DNA of 64,000 nt from Planktothricoides raciborskii GIHE-MW2 (GCF_040564635.1 NZ_CP159837.1:1863001-1927000); one strand, 5' to 3'; positions 36,287-44,699 are shown, counted from the stretch's first letter. Numbers and translations are program-made. The notes: a model not told the origin generated them from the letters alone.

Positions 36287-37261
36287 CTAAAAAGGAATCT
36301 TCCTTTTCTTTTGCATCTTGCTGTTTTTTTCTTTTTCGTAATCCAGTTCCTTGAGTTTTTTCATAATTCGACTGAAGTATTCTTGCAAATACCCTTCTAA
36401 AGTGGTGGTTTCTTTGGGATCCAAGCCAAAGACCGGATAAACTTCATCCATTGACGCCGTTAAGGGTTTGCCACTAGCGAGCACTTCCACAAATGCGAGG
36501 CGATCGGCCACATTCCAACTCCATTGGAAGAATCGGGCAATTTTACGCACGGTTCTCAATAAACTCAGGGGTGAGCGGATAATTTTGGCTTCTTTACCCG
36601 CCAAGCGATTACACAACGCCACAATTTCATCACCACTCCAGGCACGAGTCCCTACCACGGGAAAGGTTTTGTTTTCCGTTTCTGGTACAGATAGAGCGCG
36701 GATGGCAAATTTGGCAATATCCTGCGTGTTCATATAGGCGATCGGCACCACCTCACCGGTCATCCAAACCGCCTGATTATCCAAAATCGGAATCGCATAC
36801 TGACCAATTAACCCTTGCATGAATCCGGCTAGACGAAGAATTGTATAGTTTAGCCCTGATTCCGCTAGCGCCGCTTCATTACAGCGCTTAATTTCCATTA
36901 AGGGTACATCGGGATATTTCTCCGCGTCTAAAATCGAGAAGAAAATATAACGCTGCACCCCCGCAGACTTGGCGGCTTCCATCAGCGCTAGTTTGCCTTC
37001 CCAGTCAACTTGCTTGATACTTAAAGAGTCTGTGGCTCTGGCTGTGGCTGCATCAATCACCGCAGTCACCCCATCGAAAGCGGCAGGTAAAGTCTCAGGA
37101 TCGCAAAGATTTCCCCGCACCAGTTCTGCGCCCCACTCTTTTAAAAAGGCTGCTCTTTTGAAACTACGGACTAAACAACGCACTTGATATCCTTCATCAA
37201 GGGCGCGTCGCGCAATTTGTCTTCCTAATGTACCTGTGGCACCGAAAACCAATAAAGTCAT
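36287..37261 (-). CDS. ycf39: Ycf39/HCF244-type NAD(P)-binding photosystem II assembly protein
   Basis: 324 aa, atypical short-chain dehydrogenase fold. MTLLVFGATGTLGRQIARRALDEG is the dinucleotide-binding start. Further conserved parts are VRCLVRSFKRAAFLKEWGAEL, VQRYIFFSILDAEKYP, MEIKRCNEAALAESGLNYTI, and WSGDEIVALCNRLAG. This is the Ycf39 pattern; in cyanobacteria Ycf39 assists chlorophyll delivery to D1 during photosystem II assembly. The C-terminus is strongly basic (KEKNSKMQKKRKIPF). The upstream intergenic region carries no clear partner. Confidence 0.9.
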   Translation of the reverse strand: MTLLVFGATGTLGRQIARRALDEGYQVRCLVRSFKRAAFLKEWGAELVRGNLCDPETLPAAFDGVTAVIDAATARATDSLSIKQVDWEGKLALMEAAKSAGVQRYIFFSILDAEKYPDVPLMEIKRCNEAALAESGLNYTILRLAGFMQGLIGQYAIPILDNQAVWMTGEVVPIAYMNTQDIAKFAIRALSVPETENKTFPVVGTRAWSGDEIVALCNRLAGKEAKIIRSPLSLLRTVRKIARFFQWSWNVADRLAFVEVLASGKPLTASMDEVYPVFGLDPKETTTLEGYLQEYFSRIMKKLKELDYEKEKNSKMQKKRKIPF

Positions 37262-37529
37262 TTAGAATTTATGACGAATTTTTAACTTTTATTACATTTT
37301 ATCAGAAATCGTTACAAATATCGCTTGCTATTGGAATTACACCGGATCGAATCGGCATATTTTGGCGACTGTCTGAATCCGGAACAATATCTTAGAGTTA
37401 GCTGGAGTCAGCCTGGAGAGCGATCGCAGGCTGAAGCCACTTCCTAGACTCCACAAAAATTCCAGTTTCCGACATTGTTAAGTTATGTAATCACAAAATC
37501 ATCAACATTAGGCATGAGAGGAGCGATCG

Positions 37530-37598
37530 ATGTCATATCAGGATTATCGCTTATTGGTGATTGGTTATAAGCAAGTCACTGATAGTGACTTGCTTTAA
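37530..37598 (+). CDS. Possible 22-aa peptide with a strong Shine-Dalgarno site
   Basis: ATG 37530 is preceded by GAGAGGAGCGATCG, a good Shine-Dalgarno sequence. The peptide is MSYQDYRLLVIGYKQVTDSDLL. The last codons lie in a perfect 12-bp inverted repeat (37569-37580 and 37584-37595). There is no family match that I know. Codons cannot be judged at this length, so it may be chance. Confidence 0.25.
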   Translation: MSYQDYRLLVIGYKQVTDSDLL

Positions 37599-37640
37599 TA
37601 GCGCCAACTGATGAGCGATCGCATTTCATCAGCCAGCAAA

Positions 37641-37662
37641 AAACCGCCATAATTGGCGGTTT
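37641..37662 (-). terminator. Terminator of the DUF3611 gene
   Basis: Stem AAACCGCC / GGCGGTTT with a 6-nt loop. On the minus strand the stem ends in a T-run (GGCGGTTTTTTGC), 24 bp after the DUF3611 stop codon. Confidence 0.75.
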
Positions 37663-37685
37663 CATTCCGGGACTTTCTGGCAAGG

Positions 37686-38282
37686 TTAACTATTATCTCG
37701 CGTAATCCAGTTGATCACCCACAACCCAGTAACTAAACCGATGAAGTGAGCGAAAATGGTGTGGGTGTTCGCCAAGATCACAAAAATATCCAACGGTTGG
37801 ATCAATTGTTGCATAGGAACAGTCAAGGAAACCCGCGCCGCTTGAGATTGCAGGGCTTTACCCAAAAGAATCCCACTAATCGATTCAGCGGCCAGTAAAC
37901 TTAAAAACATCCCAACGAGATTGATGATCACACCCAAACGCAAAATTTGCATGGCATCTGCTTTTTTGGGACGCAGGGAAGCCTGACTCGCTTTTAACTG
38001 CAACGCCAACCTGGTATAACGGAATGACCAATAGATACTTACCAGTAGGGCGATTATTCCACTCACCGCAAAAAAGATTCCGGCGCTGGTTCCGGGATTA
38101 CTCCCACCGCCTGAAGCCCCAGAATTGCTGGTTTCAAAGATAATCGCGAATAAGAAGATGATACTAGCTACGACGGCTAGGACGACCTGAACCCAAAAGC
38201 TAATCCATCCGCCAAGGCGAAATGCGGGAATAACTCTCTGGACTGCTGGTGGTAAGGCGGGGGGTTCTGAATTGTTTCGCAT
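37686..38282 (-). CDS. DUF3611 family membrane protein
   Basis: 198 aa with four hydrophobic segments at about 25-47 (WISFWVQVVLAVVASIIFLFA), 67-85, 110-135 and 165-190. The opening PPAVQRVIPAFRLGGWISFWVQ is characteristic of DUF3611, found in cyanobacteria and plastids. Function is not established; it is likely a thylakoid or envelope membrane protein. A group II intron inserts 49 bp upstream of its ATG on the same strand, so its promoter may have been displaced. Confidence 0.85.
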   Translation of the reverse strand: MRNNSEPPALPPAVQRVIPAFRLGGWISFWVQVVLAVVASIIFLFAIIFETSNSGASGGGSNPGTSAGIFFAVSGIIALLVSIYWSFRYTRLALQLKASQASLRPKKADAMQILRLGVIINLVGMFLSLLAAESISGILLGKALQSQAARVSLTVPMQQLIQPLDIFVILANTHTIFAHFIGLVTGLWVINWITRDNS

Positions 38283-38436
38283 GACTACGGCCAGTTGAAG
38301 TGATTGGGCTTAGTTCTTTTGTACTAGGATTAGGGGTCGATGGGGGAATCGCTTTCCCCACCTCCCATTCAGAACCCAGCGTGCCACTTTCACGGCACTG
38401 GGCTCCTACCTAAATTGACCTTTTACACAGGTACGA

Positions 38437-38637
38437 TTACCAGAGCGGCAGTTCTTCCTCCTGATGTCCTTGGGTGCTCCCGTCATATCTTGACTTTAAA
38501 TCGTGACAATGAGCGTGAAGCAATTGCAGGTTTTTGTATTCATCCTTTCCGCCTTGGCTTTTAGGAATGATGTGGTCTACTTCCAACAGGTCGCTGCTTG
38601 TGAAGTATTGCCCGCAATATGGACATTTACCATGCAT
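38437..38637 (-). pseudogene. HNH endonuclease domain of intron A, split off by a 4-bp insertion
   Basis: The frame encodes MHGKCPYCGQYFTSSDLLE, VDHIIPKSQGGKDEYKNLQL, LHAHCHDLKSRYDG, the HNH domain usually fused to the C-terminus of group II intron reverse transcriptases. In intact relatives RVAKLLKKxKGKCPYCG is continuous. Here GCATGCATGG replaces GCATGG, and the 4-bp duplication shifts the frame at 38630-38637. The domain could only be made by re-initiation at the overlapping ATG. Confidence 0.85.
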
Positions 38638-40192
38638 GCTTTTTCAGCAGTTTTGCCACTCTTGTAGGGGCTTCTATGTCTTGTCCTGGCCTGGTGCTCC
38701 AGTAAACCCAGTCGCCGTCATACGGGGATTTGTCAGGCTTGACTAAGGTATGTCTCTTGATTTCCACATCCTGGTGTTTCCATAGCGTTAATCCGTCTGC
38801 TGTGGCAAACGTCCATGTACCATGTCGGCCTTTGCGATAATACTTGCGTATTGCTTGGGCTTTTTGTTTTCTTCCACGTCTACTTACTGACCATGCTCTG
38901 AGCATTTGCCAAAGAACCATGTCTTCTGATGAGAACGTTTCCTTGGCTGCTACCCCTGAATAGTAGTTTGCCCACCCTTTAATCATTGGATTTAATCTAC
39001 CAATGAGTCCCGCTTGCGGGGCTGTTTTGTGGGTCTTAATAACTTCTTTTAGGGCTACATGGTGAGCTTTGATTGCTTTCTTACTCGGCTTAATCAGGGT
39101 TTTATATCCCAGTAGTTTCCCTTGGGGGTTTTTCCCTGATTTGTGTTTTCCAACTGGATATTGTCGGATGTTGAATCCCAAGAAATCAAAACCGGGAGTT
39201 ACAGTCAATTCACTTCCTGTAACCAACTGATTAAGGGTGTGACATATCCTGGTTTTTTCTGGTTTTAATTCCAAACCAACTGGTTTTAGCCAAGCTTCAA
39301 TTGCCGCTTTAGCCTTATGGATGACCTCTAACTCTGGGTGTAGTACCACAAAATCATCGGCGTATCTAATGATTCTGACAGGGGGTGTGTATAAGCCTTT
39401 TTTGCTGTAATAGTACATAGGAAATTGACTTTCTACATCCCGAATCATCCCATCTAGTGCTATGTTGGCCAAAAGGGGTGAGATAACCCCACCTTGGGGT
39501 GTACCTGCCTCTGGCTTTTCAAAGGCTCCTCCGTCCATGATTCCGGCTTTTAACCAAGTTTTTACTTGGTGTCGGATTTTTGCTGGACATTGGAGCTTTT
39601 TCAGTAAGTAAATGTGGTTGATTTTGTCAAAACATTTGGATATATCCGCATCCAGAACATAGTTAGGTTTCTTGTTTATTACAAGATATATTCTGGCTAC
39701 GGCGTCATGTGTTGACCTACCTGGCCTAAAACCATACGAGGTTTCCTCAAATTGGGATTCCCAATACGGCTCTAGTGCCATTTTTACCAATGCCTGACGC
39801 GCTCTATCCTCCACTGTTGGTATCCCCAGGGGGCGTTTTTCATCCCGTCCGGGTTTTGGTATCCATACTCTGCGGACTGCTTTGGCCTTATAGGTTAGTG
39901 ACAATCTGGAGGCCAGACTAAGCCTTTGTACGGGTGTCAGTGATTTTATCCCGTCAACCCCGGCTGTCTTCTTTCCTCTATTGAGTTGAGTTACTTGCCT
40001 TACAGCGAGTAGTTTTGCGTAATATGACTTTAACAGTAATTTCTGGAGCCCTTTTGCTAAGACATCGTTGCCCCTACTAGCCGCTCTGTAGATTCGCTTT
40101 TGTAACTTGAACACTTTCCGCTGGATTATTTTCCAGGGGATTTCGTTCCATTCCACCATCAACTTTTGTCGTGTTTTGGACATATATATCAC
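38627..40192 (-). CDS. Group II intron reverse transcriptase/maturase (intron A)
   Basis: 521 aa, encoded in domain IV of the outer intron. The RT core is complete: GKKTAGVDGIKSLTP, IPKPGRDEKRPLGIPTVEDR, YGFRPGRSTHDAV, VLDADISKCFDKINH, GTPQGGVISPLLANIALDG, VRIIRYADDFVVL with the catalytic YADD, and LIKPSKKAIK with the maturase domain X (GRLNPMIKGWANYY). The HNH domain is detached by a frameshift, so retrohoming by target cleavage may be impaired while RNA splicing could remain. Confidence 0.93.
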   Translation of the reverse strand: MIYMSKTRQKLMVEWNEIPWKIIQRKVFKLQKRIYRAASRGNDVLAKGLQKLLLKSYYAKLLAVRQVTQLNRGKKTAGVDGIKSLTPVQRLSLASRLSLTYKAKAVRRVWIPKPGRDEKRPLGIPTVEDRARQALVKMALEPYWESQFEETSYGFRPGRSTHDAVARIYLVINKKPNYVLDADISKCFDKINHIYLLKKLQCPAKIRHQVKTWLKAGIMDGGAFEKPEAGTPQGGVISPLLANIALDGMIRDVESQFPMYYYSKKGLYTPPVRIIRYADDFVVLHPELEVIHKAKAAIEAWLKPVGLELKPEKTRICHTLNQLVTGSELTVTPGFDFLGFNIRQYPVGKHKSGKNPQGKLLGYKTLIKPSKKAIKAHHVALKEVIKTHKTAPQAGLIGRLNPMIKGWANYYSGVAAKETFSSEDMVLWQMLRAWSVSRRGRKQKAQAIRKYYRKGRHGTWTFATADGLTLWKHQDVEIKRHTLVKPDKSPYDGDWVYWSTRPGQDIEAPTRVAKLLKKHAW

Positions 40193-40766
40193 TACTTGGG
40201 ACTCTACAATTCAACTTAGGCGCAGGCTGTCAGCATATACCAGTTATTAGGCTGGTCTTTGGCTTCTGCACTGCATCTCTCACCCATGTGGCTTGCGCTT
40301 ACACTTTATTTCACTACTTAGGATTATCGACCTATCCTAAGAGCCTACATGGGCTTTACTTCGTTCCGTGGCTTTGGGTTTATTAGCTTTCTTGTGCTGC
40401 CCTCTCCCCCTGGGTACTTCGGGATTTCTTTTTGCACGAACAGCAGAGTCATGCAACTTTTTGTGGGAAGTGTTAAATTCCCTACCTATTCCCCGTGCTC
40501 GTTTTGAGCGCAGCGTATCAACCAGTTTTTCGCTACTTCATGATGTAGAGGGTTCAAGTCGGACAGAAAGCCTCACGGCTGACCTTAGCTAATTGGCTCG
40601 AAGGGATTCTCTTACTGGTTAAGAGTTACCTCCTTTTCAACCCGCTTCACACCAGTGAATAGTGATTCTCCGGGTGGGGCTGATGCCTAACTACCCCTGG
40701 TAATTGTTCTTTTACCAGGAAATCCGGGTAATTGACCTCCATTTAGGCCAACAAAACCACAGTTGG

Positions 40767-43120
40767 TCGGGTAAGGTTCAGGGATTACTCCCCTCCCCTC
40801 CCCTAAGAACCGGACTTGACACTTTCGCATCATCCGGCTCAAGCCTTATTTCAAGCGATTGGACTTGGATTTGCTGTGTACCTGCTTATGACACGCTTGG
40901 TGTAAATGCACAAGGTTTTCAATGTCGTTTTGTCCGCCTTCTGCAACAGGTACTATATGATGGGTTTCAATTTCCTCACCGTTGAATAAAGGTTCGCCAC
41001 AGATAGGGCATTTCCAGTTTTGGTTTTGAGCGATGTTATAATTCCGGGAGTTTTTCTCCCAGTAGCTCTTACCATATTTATGGTGACGTTTTTCCCAGTA
41101 TTCCTTGAGGCTCGGATCGTCCGGTGACGCTTCCCCTTTGACCTTTACATGGCGCTCGATTGGAGTGTAAGCTATTGGGTAGAGAATTGTTTCAACCTCT
41201 TTCCCTCGCCGTTTGTCTGTACTTGTACAGGCGAACGTCCACTTATTGCCTTTTATGGTCTTAAAGTAACGTTTCCGAATCCATTTTGTGTTTTTGTTGG
41301 GATGCCGACGCTTCGCCCAACTCCAAAGGTAGTACCACACTCTTGATGAGATGTAGCTGAAGGTTACTTTGCTCACTACCCCCTTGTAGTAGTTAGCAAA
41401 ACCTCGGAGAATCGGATTTAGCTTTTTAATGACTACTTCTTGTTCACAACCATTCATTGCCTTTATTTCCTTGCCTATCCTTTTACAGAAGGCTAAAACC
41501 TTCTTTTTGGATGGCTTGATAAGCAGTTTGCCGTTATAGTGGCGATGGTTGAAACCGAGAAAGTCAAAGCCGTCTTCTATTGATGTAATAACCGTTTTCT
41601 CCGTGCTTAATTCAAGTCCTATTTCTGATAACCATTGCTGGATTCTGGTCTGGGCTTTTTCAAGACTTTCCTTGTCTCTAGCAGTAACTATAAAGTCGTC
41701 TGCATACCGCACGATGCCTAATTTTGAATTGGTGGTTTTAACGAGTTGTTCCAAACCATGCAGTCCAATGTTGGCTAGTAGGGGTGAGATTACCCCGCCT
41801 TGCGGTGTTCCCGTCTTTGTGGGGTTGAATTCCCCTTTGAGAACATAGCCAGCTTTTAACCATCTTTGGATTAAATCCCTTTTAGGGAAGTTTCCTAATT
41901 GTTTCAAGATGGATTCATGGGCAATATTATCGAAGAATCCTTTGATGTCAGCTTCAAAAACCCAAGTGTCTCTGCCTTTACAGAGTCTAATAAAACTTTG
42001 TTCGATGGCATCTTGACAGCTTCTTCCGGGTCTGAATCCGTAGGAGTTTGGCTCAAACACGGGTTCCCATTCGGGTTCTAGTGCGTTCATTACTATTGCC
42101 TGTTCGATTCTGTCACGCATTGTTGGGATTCCTAGCGGTCGCAACTTTCCGTTTGACTTTGGTATCATTACCCGTTTAGTTGGGCTTTGAGTTCCGCCCT
42201 TCCAGTTGTTTACCAGTTTCACCCTTTGCTCTGGGGTATTGATTATTTTCTTGTCAATTCCTGCCGTTGCTTTTCCTTTATTGGTTTGGGTGATTTTTCG
42301 CACTGACAATAGTAAGTTTGCGTGGCTTTTTAACATCAACTTTTGTAGGTTTCTCAACTTACGAAAGTTACCAAGTTTTCTCGCGAGAAAGATTCTTTGA
42401 CGTAAGTTCCTAACCAGCTTGTTGGCTTTTTGCCAATTAATTTGGCTCCAGTCTTCCAGTGGTTTCTTTAGTCCGTTTGTTGCATTTGGTTGCGACATCT
42501 AACTTGTCCTCAGATACGGTTTTTACTGTCTGGTCTCTTTCTCATACGACCCAAGGCAAGTCTGCTGTTCCTTTCGGTCAGGGGCAAATTTTGAACCCCT
42601 ATCTCCCCATTACAGGGATGCTTTCGCTTTTTGCCTCATCCTCTACCCTCCAGAGAGTTCTGCTTTCCTTGCGGTCTGCTTACTATGGGATTCGACCTTC
42701 CCATAGACTCTGTAGGGCTTACCCTGTTGTATCCTTTGGTTGTCCGTTCTCTCGTTAGGCGCTGTCTTTCCTGCGGTGAGAGTTTTAGTCACACGCCTTG
42801 ATGACATAGGATCATCGAGGCTGCTCACTTACCTTTTGGTTCGAGCCTGTCAGCCTTATTTGGCTCGTTTAGGAATCACGCAGTTTAAATGGCAGTTCAT
42901 TTTCATTCACCATTGAGAGAATCCCTCTTGCTCCTTACCGGCTTAGGCTGCCAGTTTCGGTTACGTTCGGGGTCTGCACTCCGTCTGTTTCGTTACCTAC
43001 TAGGACGTGACCATACCTTTTTTGGTACTTTCCGCGAGGGCAGGGGGTGTGACTCCCCTAGTAGGGCCGACCCTACTTACCAAACGACCAGTTCAGGTCG
43101 CGCAAATGGTTCGTGACTAC
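40767..43120 (-). mobile_element. Inner group II intron (intron B), inserted in domain I of intron A
   Basis: It contains its own ORF (40846-42498) and its own domain V at 40807-40840 (34 nt, GAGCC...GAAAGT...GGTTC), followed by domain VI, ending near ACCTTACCCGAC at about 40767. About 620 nt of ribozyme sequence precede the ORF. The 5' boundary is uncertain: no perfect GUGYG is visible, and a possible start TTGCGCGACC lies near 43100-43110. I set 43120 as an estimate from where similarity of the flank to intron A's 5' end fades. Confidence 0.65.
40846..42498 (-). CDS. Group II intron reverse transcriptase/maturase with HNH domain (intron B)
   Basis: 550 aa and intact. Motifs: GKATAGIDKKIINTPEQRVK, MIPKSNGKLRPLGIPTMRDR, YGFRPGRSCQDAIEQ, FEADIKGFFDNIAHESIL, GTPQGGVISPLLANIGLHGL, GIVRYADDFIVTARD with YADD, maturase domain X (KKLNPILRGFANYYKGV), and a C-terminal HNH domain (WKCPICGEPLFNGEEIETHH, IVPVAEGGQNDIENLVHLHQ, ACHKQVH). 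It is about 30% or so like its neighbour by eye, so the two introns are different lineages. The stop codon is just before domain V. The full domain set suggests an active element. Confidence 0.94.
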   Translation of the reverse strand: MSQPNATNGLKKPLEDWSQINWQKANKLVRNLRQRIFLARKLGNFRKLRNLQKLMLKSHANLLLSVRKITQTNKGKATAGIDKKIINTPEQRVKLVNNWKGGTQSPTKRVMIPKSNGKLRPLGIPTMRDRIEQAIVMNALEPEWEPVFEPNSYGFRPGRSCQDAIEQSFIRLCKGRDTWVFEADIKGFFDNIAHESILKQLGNFPKRDLIQRWLKAGYVLKGEFNPTKTGTPQGGVISPLLANIGLHGLEQLVKTTNSKLGIVRYADDFIVTARDKESLEKAQTRIQQWLSEIGLELSTEKTVITSIEDGFDFLGFNHRHYNGKLLIKPSKKKVLAFCKRIGKEIKAMNGCEQEVVIKKLNPILRGFANYYKGVVSKVTFSYISSRVWYYLWSWAKRRHPNKNTKWIRKRYFKTIKGNKWTFACTSTDKRRGKEVETILYPIAYTPIERHVKVKGEASPDDPSLKEYWEKRHHKYGKSYWEKNSRNYNIAQNQNWKCPICGEPLFNGEEIETHHIVPVAEGGQNDIENLVHLHQACHKQVHSKSKSNRLK

Positions 43121-43313
43121 GATTTTAGGTGGATGCCTGTTAGTTCACTATGTCTTCCGGAACCACTACCAAGCGCACGCTTCAGGTATTACCATCCACT
43201 TTTCGCTTGAACGAATCGCACCTTGCTGTTTTATGATAGTCCATGAAAGATAATCCCTGAAATCAGCATGGCGCGATCGCGCTATGTTGTGTTGATGTGC
43301 TCCTAAGTAGCGG

Positions 43314-43578
43314 TAGGGTGTGTTAGCGTAGCGAAGCGGAGCGTAACGCACCTTAACCCAGGGTAACGCATCTTACACCAGGGTAACGGATCTGATTAGT
43401 TAAAATAAGGGCGAACGATGGGGCTCGAACCCACGAAATTTTGTAGGGGCAAAGCATTCGGGCAACAATTTCTGGGAAAAAACCCCAAATTTAATATCCG
43501 AATGCTTTGCCCAGTAACGCACCTTAACCCAGGGTAACGCACCTTAACCCAGGGTAACGGATCTGATTAGTTAAAATA
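43314..43578. repeat. Cluster of short repeats next to tRNA-His
   Basis: It starts with a GGTGTGTTAGCG...CGTAACGCACC inverted repeat (about 43316-43353). The 20-mer GTAACGCACCTTAACCCAGG occurs at 43343, 43514 and 43534. A 60-bp direct repeat occupies 43378-43437 and 43549-43608; its second copy is the 3' end of tRNA-His plus downstream flank. Between the two copies lies an inverted-repeat element GTAGGGGCAAAGCATTCGG / CCGAATGCTTTGCCC (43442-43513). Confidence 0.85.
43410..43437 (-). pseudogene. Truncated copy of the tRNA-His 3' end
   Basis: These 28 nt are identical to 43581-43608, the 3' part of tRNA-His (T-arm and 3' acceptor strand). The copy is cut by the inverted-repeat element at 43442 and has no 5' half. 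It may be a trace of element insertion or of site-specific recombination at the tRNA gene. Confidence 0.85.
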
Positions 43579-43580
43579 AG

Positions 43581-43654
43581 GGCGAACGATGGGGCTCGAA
43601 CCCACGAATGGTGGAACCACAATCCACTGCCTTAACCACTTGGCTACGCTCGCC
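43581..43654 (-). tRNA. trnH: tRNA-His (anticodon GTG)
   Basis: A 74-nt cloverleaf on the minus strand. The 8-bp acceptor stem GGCGAGCG / CGTTCGCC includes the extra G-1:C73 pair typical of tRNA-His. The D-arm is GCC...GGC, the anticodon stem GTGGA/TCCAC with loop TTGTGGT (anticodon GTG, plus-strand 43618-43620), and the T-arm GTGGG-TTCGAGC-CCCAT. CCA is not encoded. A truncated duplicate of its 3' end lies at 43410-43437. Confidence 0.95.
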
Positions 43655-43812
43655 ATTCGATTTATAACTATAGCACATTTAGTTAAAATTGATCTACCCC
43701 CTGGGAAAATTTTTTTTGATTTTGTCTAAAAGTCGCTGCGGCTGCGAAATTTCCGGTTTAGCATCGGTAGTTAAAGCATACAGAAAACCATACAGATAAG
43801 TTCAACGTCACT

Positions 43813-44175
43813 ATGAAAGGGTTAAAGATAGTCGCATCCATCGGCGCCGTGGGGGGCGTGGGACTTGGGGTAGCAATGGCGATCGCCAATCCCAGTCCAG
43901 AAGCTTACAACAACTATGCGGCCCAGCAAATGACCCAGTATCTCAACAATGTCGCCTGTGAGAAAGTGCCAACGGGCAAAAAGCCATGTCTCTCACTGGT
44001 GCAGTCAGCGCAGCCGCAAATTTCCCAACTCATTAGTCAGAATACCGAACGCCGTAACTTTCTCTTGTTCAGTATTTACAAGACAACGTTTAATCTGCCC
44101 TTACTCCCAACCTACCAATTTGAAACCCTGGGAGCCCTGCAAAACTTTTATATTTATAAGCAAGAAAAATTATAA
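43813..44175 (+). CDS. DUF4359 family exported protein
   Basis: 120 aa with an N-terminal hydrophobic segment (LKIVASIGAVGGVGLGVAMAIA) that is a signal peptide or anchor. The body follows the cyanobacterial DUF4359 pattern: NPSPEAYNNYAAQQMTQYL, C...C (Cys about 49 and 59), ISQLISQNTERRNFLLFSIY and TYQFETLGALQNFYIY. Function is not known; the location is probably periplasmic or lumenal. It stands alone on the + strand, 158 bp from tRNA-His. Confidence 0.83.
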   Translation: MKGLKIVASIGAVGGVGLGVAMAIANPSPEAYNNYAAQQMTQYLNNVACEKVPTGKKPCLSLVQSAQPQISQLISQNTERRNFLLFSIYKTTFNLPLLPTYQFETLGALQNFYIYKQEKL

Positions 44176-44293
44176 ATTATCATCAAAAGATCATCTATAT
44201 TGTGGCGCTCAACGATTGCCCCGAAAACCTCATCTTAACCGAATAATGCTGGTTTAAGGGTAATCGCCATTCTCGAAAAACGCGAAAAAAATT

Positions 44294-44375
44294 AAAATCC
44301 CAATTAAATCCCGGTAGCTGGTTATAGATATATGATTGCCTGAATGTTATCGCTCCGATGATTAATTGGGATTTT
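44294..44375 (-). terminator. Probable terminator of nblA
   Basis: The 14-bp complementary arms AAAATCCCAATTAA (44294-44307) and TTAATTGGGATTTT (44362-44375) are separated by 54 nt. On the minus strand the second arm continues into AATTTTTTT. It lies 48 bp after the nblA stop. The large loop is unusual for an intrinsic terminator. Confidence 0.55.
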
Positions 44376-44422
44376 TGCTGTAACAATGTCGTGTAACAAC
44401 TGGTAGTGCCCCGCTGAGGTTA

Positions 44423-44593
44423 TTAAACGTGCTGCTTCAGGAGGTCTTTGAACAAGTTATCTTTGACCATGCTCTGACGCAACACTTCTAATAGATACTC
44501 TTGCGCTTGCTCTCTGGTTAACCCTTTGATTTGCTTTTCGTACACCTTTAACTGAAATTGTTGTTCCAAGCTCAGACCTGAAGTTGTATTCAT
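44423..44593 (-). CDS. nblA: Phycobilisome degradation protein NblA
   Basis: 56 aa: MNTTSGLSLEQQFQLKVYEK, then QIKGLTREQAQEYLLEVLRQ, ending SMVKDNLFKDLLKQHV. The LSLEQQFxLxxYExQIxxLTxEQAQEYLxExLRQxMVKDNLFKxLLK pattern is the classic NblA family. NblA is a small adaptor that binds phycobilisomes and targets them for Clp-dependent degradation during nitrogen or sulfur starvation. AAGGAG lies 7 nt before the ATG. A near-perfect HLR1 site is 89 bp upstream, consistent with known RpaB/NblR control of nblA. It is divergent from cpcS, so genes for pigment assembly and pigment breakdown share one intergenic region. Confidence 0.96.
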   Translation of the reverse strand: MNTTSGLSLEQQFQLKVYEKQIKGLTREQAQEYLLEVLRQSMVKDNLFKDLLKQHV

Positions 44594-44681
44594 CGGTTTG
44601 CTCCTTTTTCTGTTGTTTCTTGTCTGTTTTCGGTTGTCCTGTGATTCAAGACGTTAAGTGATTCTGGTTTGGTTTCCGTTA

Positions 44682-44699
44682 AATGTAAATTATCGTAAC
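44682..44699 (-). promoter_or_regulatory. HLR1-like RpaB site upstream of nblA
   Basis: On the minus strand GTTACGAT-AA-TTTACATT fits the HLR1 direct repeat with one mismatch in the first half-site. It is 89 bp upstream of the nblA ATG and 137 bp from the divergent cpcS. RpaB is reported to bind nblA promoters in other cyanobacteria; here the link is inferred from sequence. Confidence 0.65.

Larger units (their letters stand above)
37262..37685. other. Spacer with a possible small ORF and a terminator
   Basis: No conserved gene is recognised. It contains the 22-codon frame at 37530-37598 and the hairpin at 37641-37662, which are listed separately. The remaining DNA is unremarkable. Confidence 0.6.
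38331..43221 (-). mobile_element. Outer group II intron of a probable twintron (intron A)
   Basis: The 5' end on the minus strand is GTGCGATTCG at 43221-43212, matching the GUGYG consensus. The 3' end is CGACCCCTA at about 38331. Domain V is 38372-38405 (34 nt, GAGCC...AAAGT...GGTTC) followed by domain VI. The 5' and 3' ends match the RT-less intron at 52520-53321. Bases 40193-40766 align with that intron's domain I-III, but the first ~100 nt of domain I are found only at about 43120-43221, after a second complete intron. Subtracting the inner intron gives about 2.5 kb, normal for an RT-coding intron. The exon lies between the DUF3611 gene and tRNA-His. Confidence 0.8.

Noticed and set aside
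40171-40985. Several + strand frames of 71-93 aa within the introns
   Set aside because: They are antisense to group II intron ribozyme sequence and to the RT of intron B; the same applies to those at 42459-43210 and 52714-53310.
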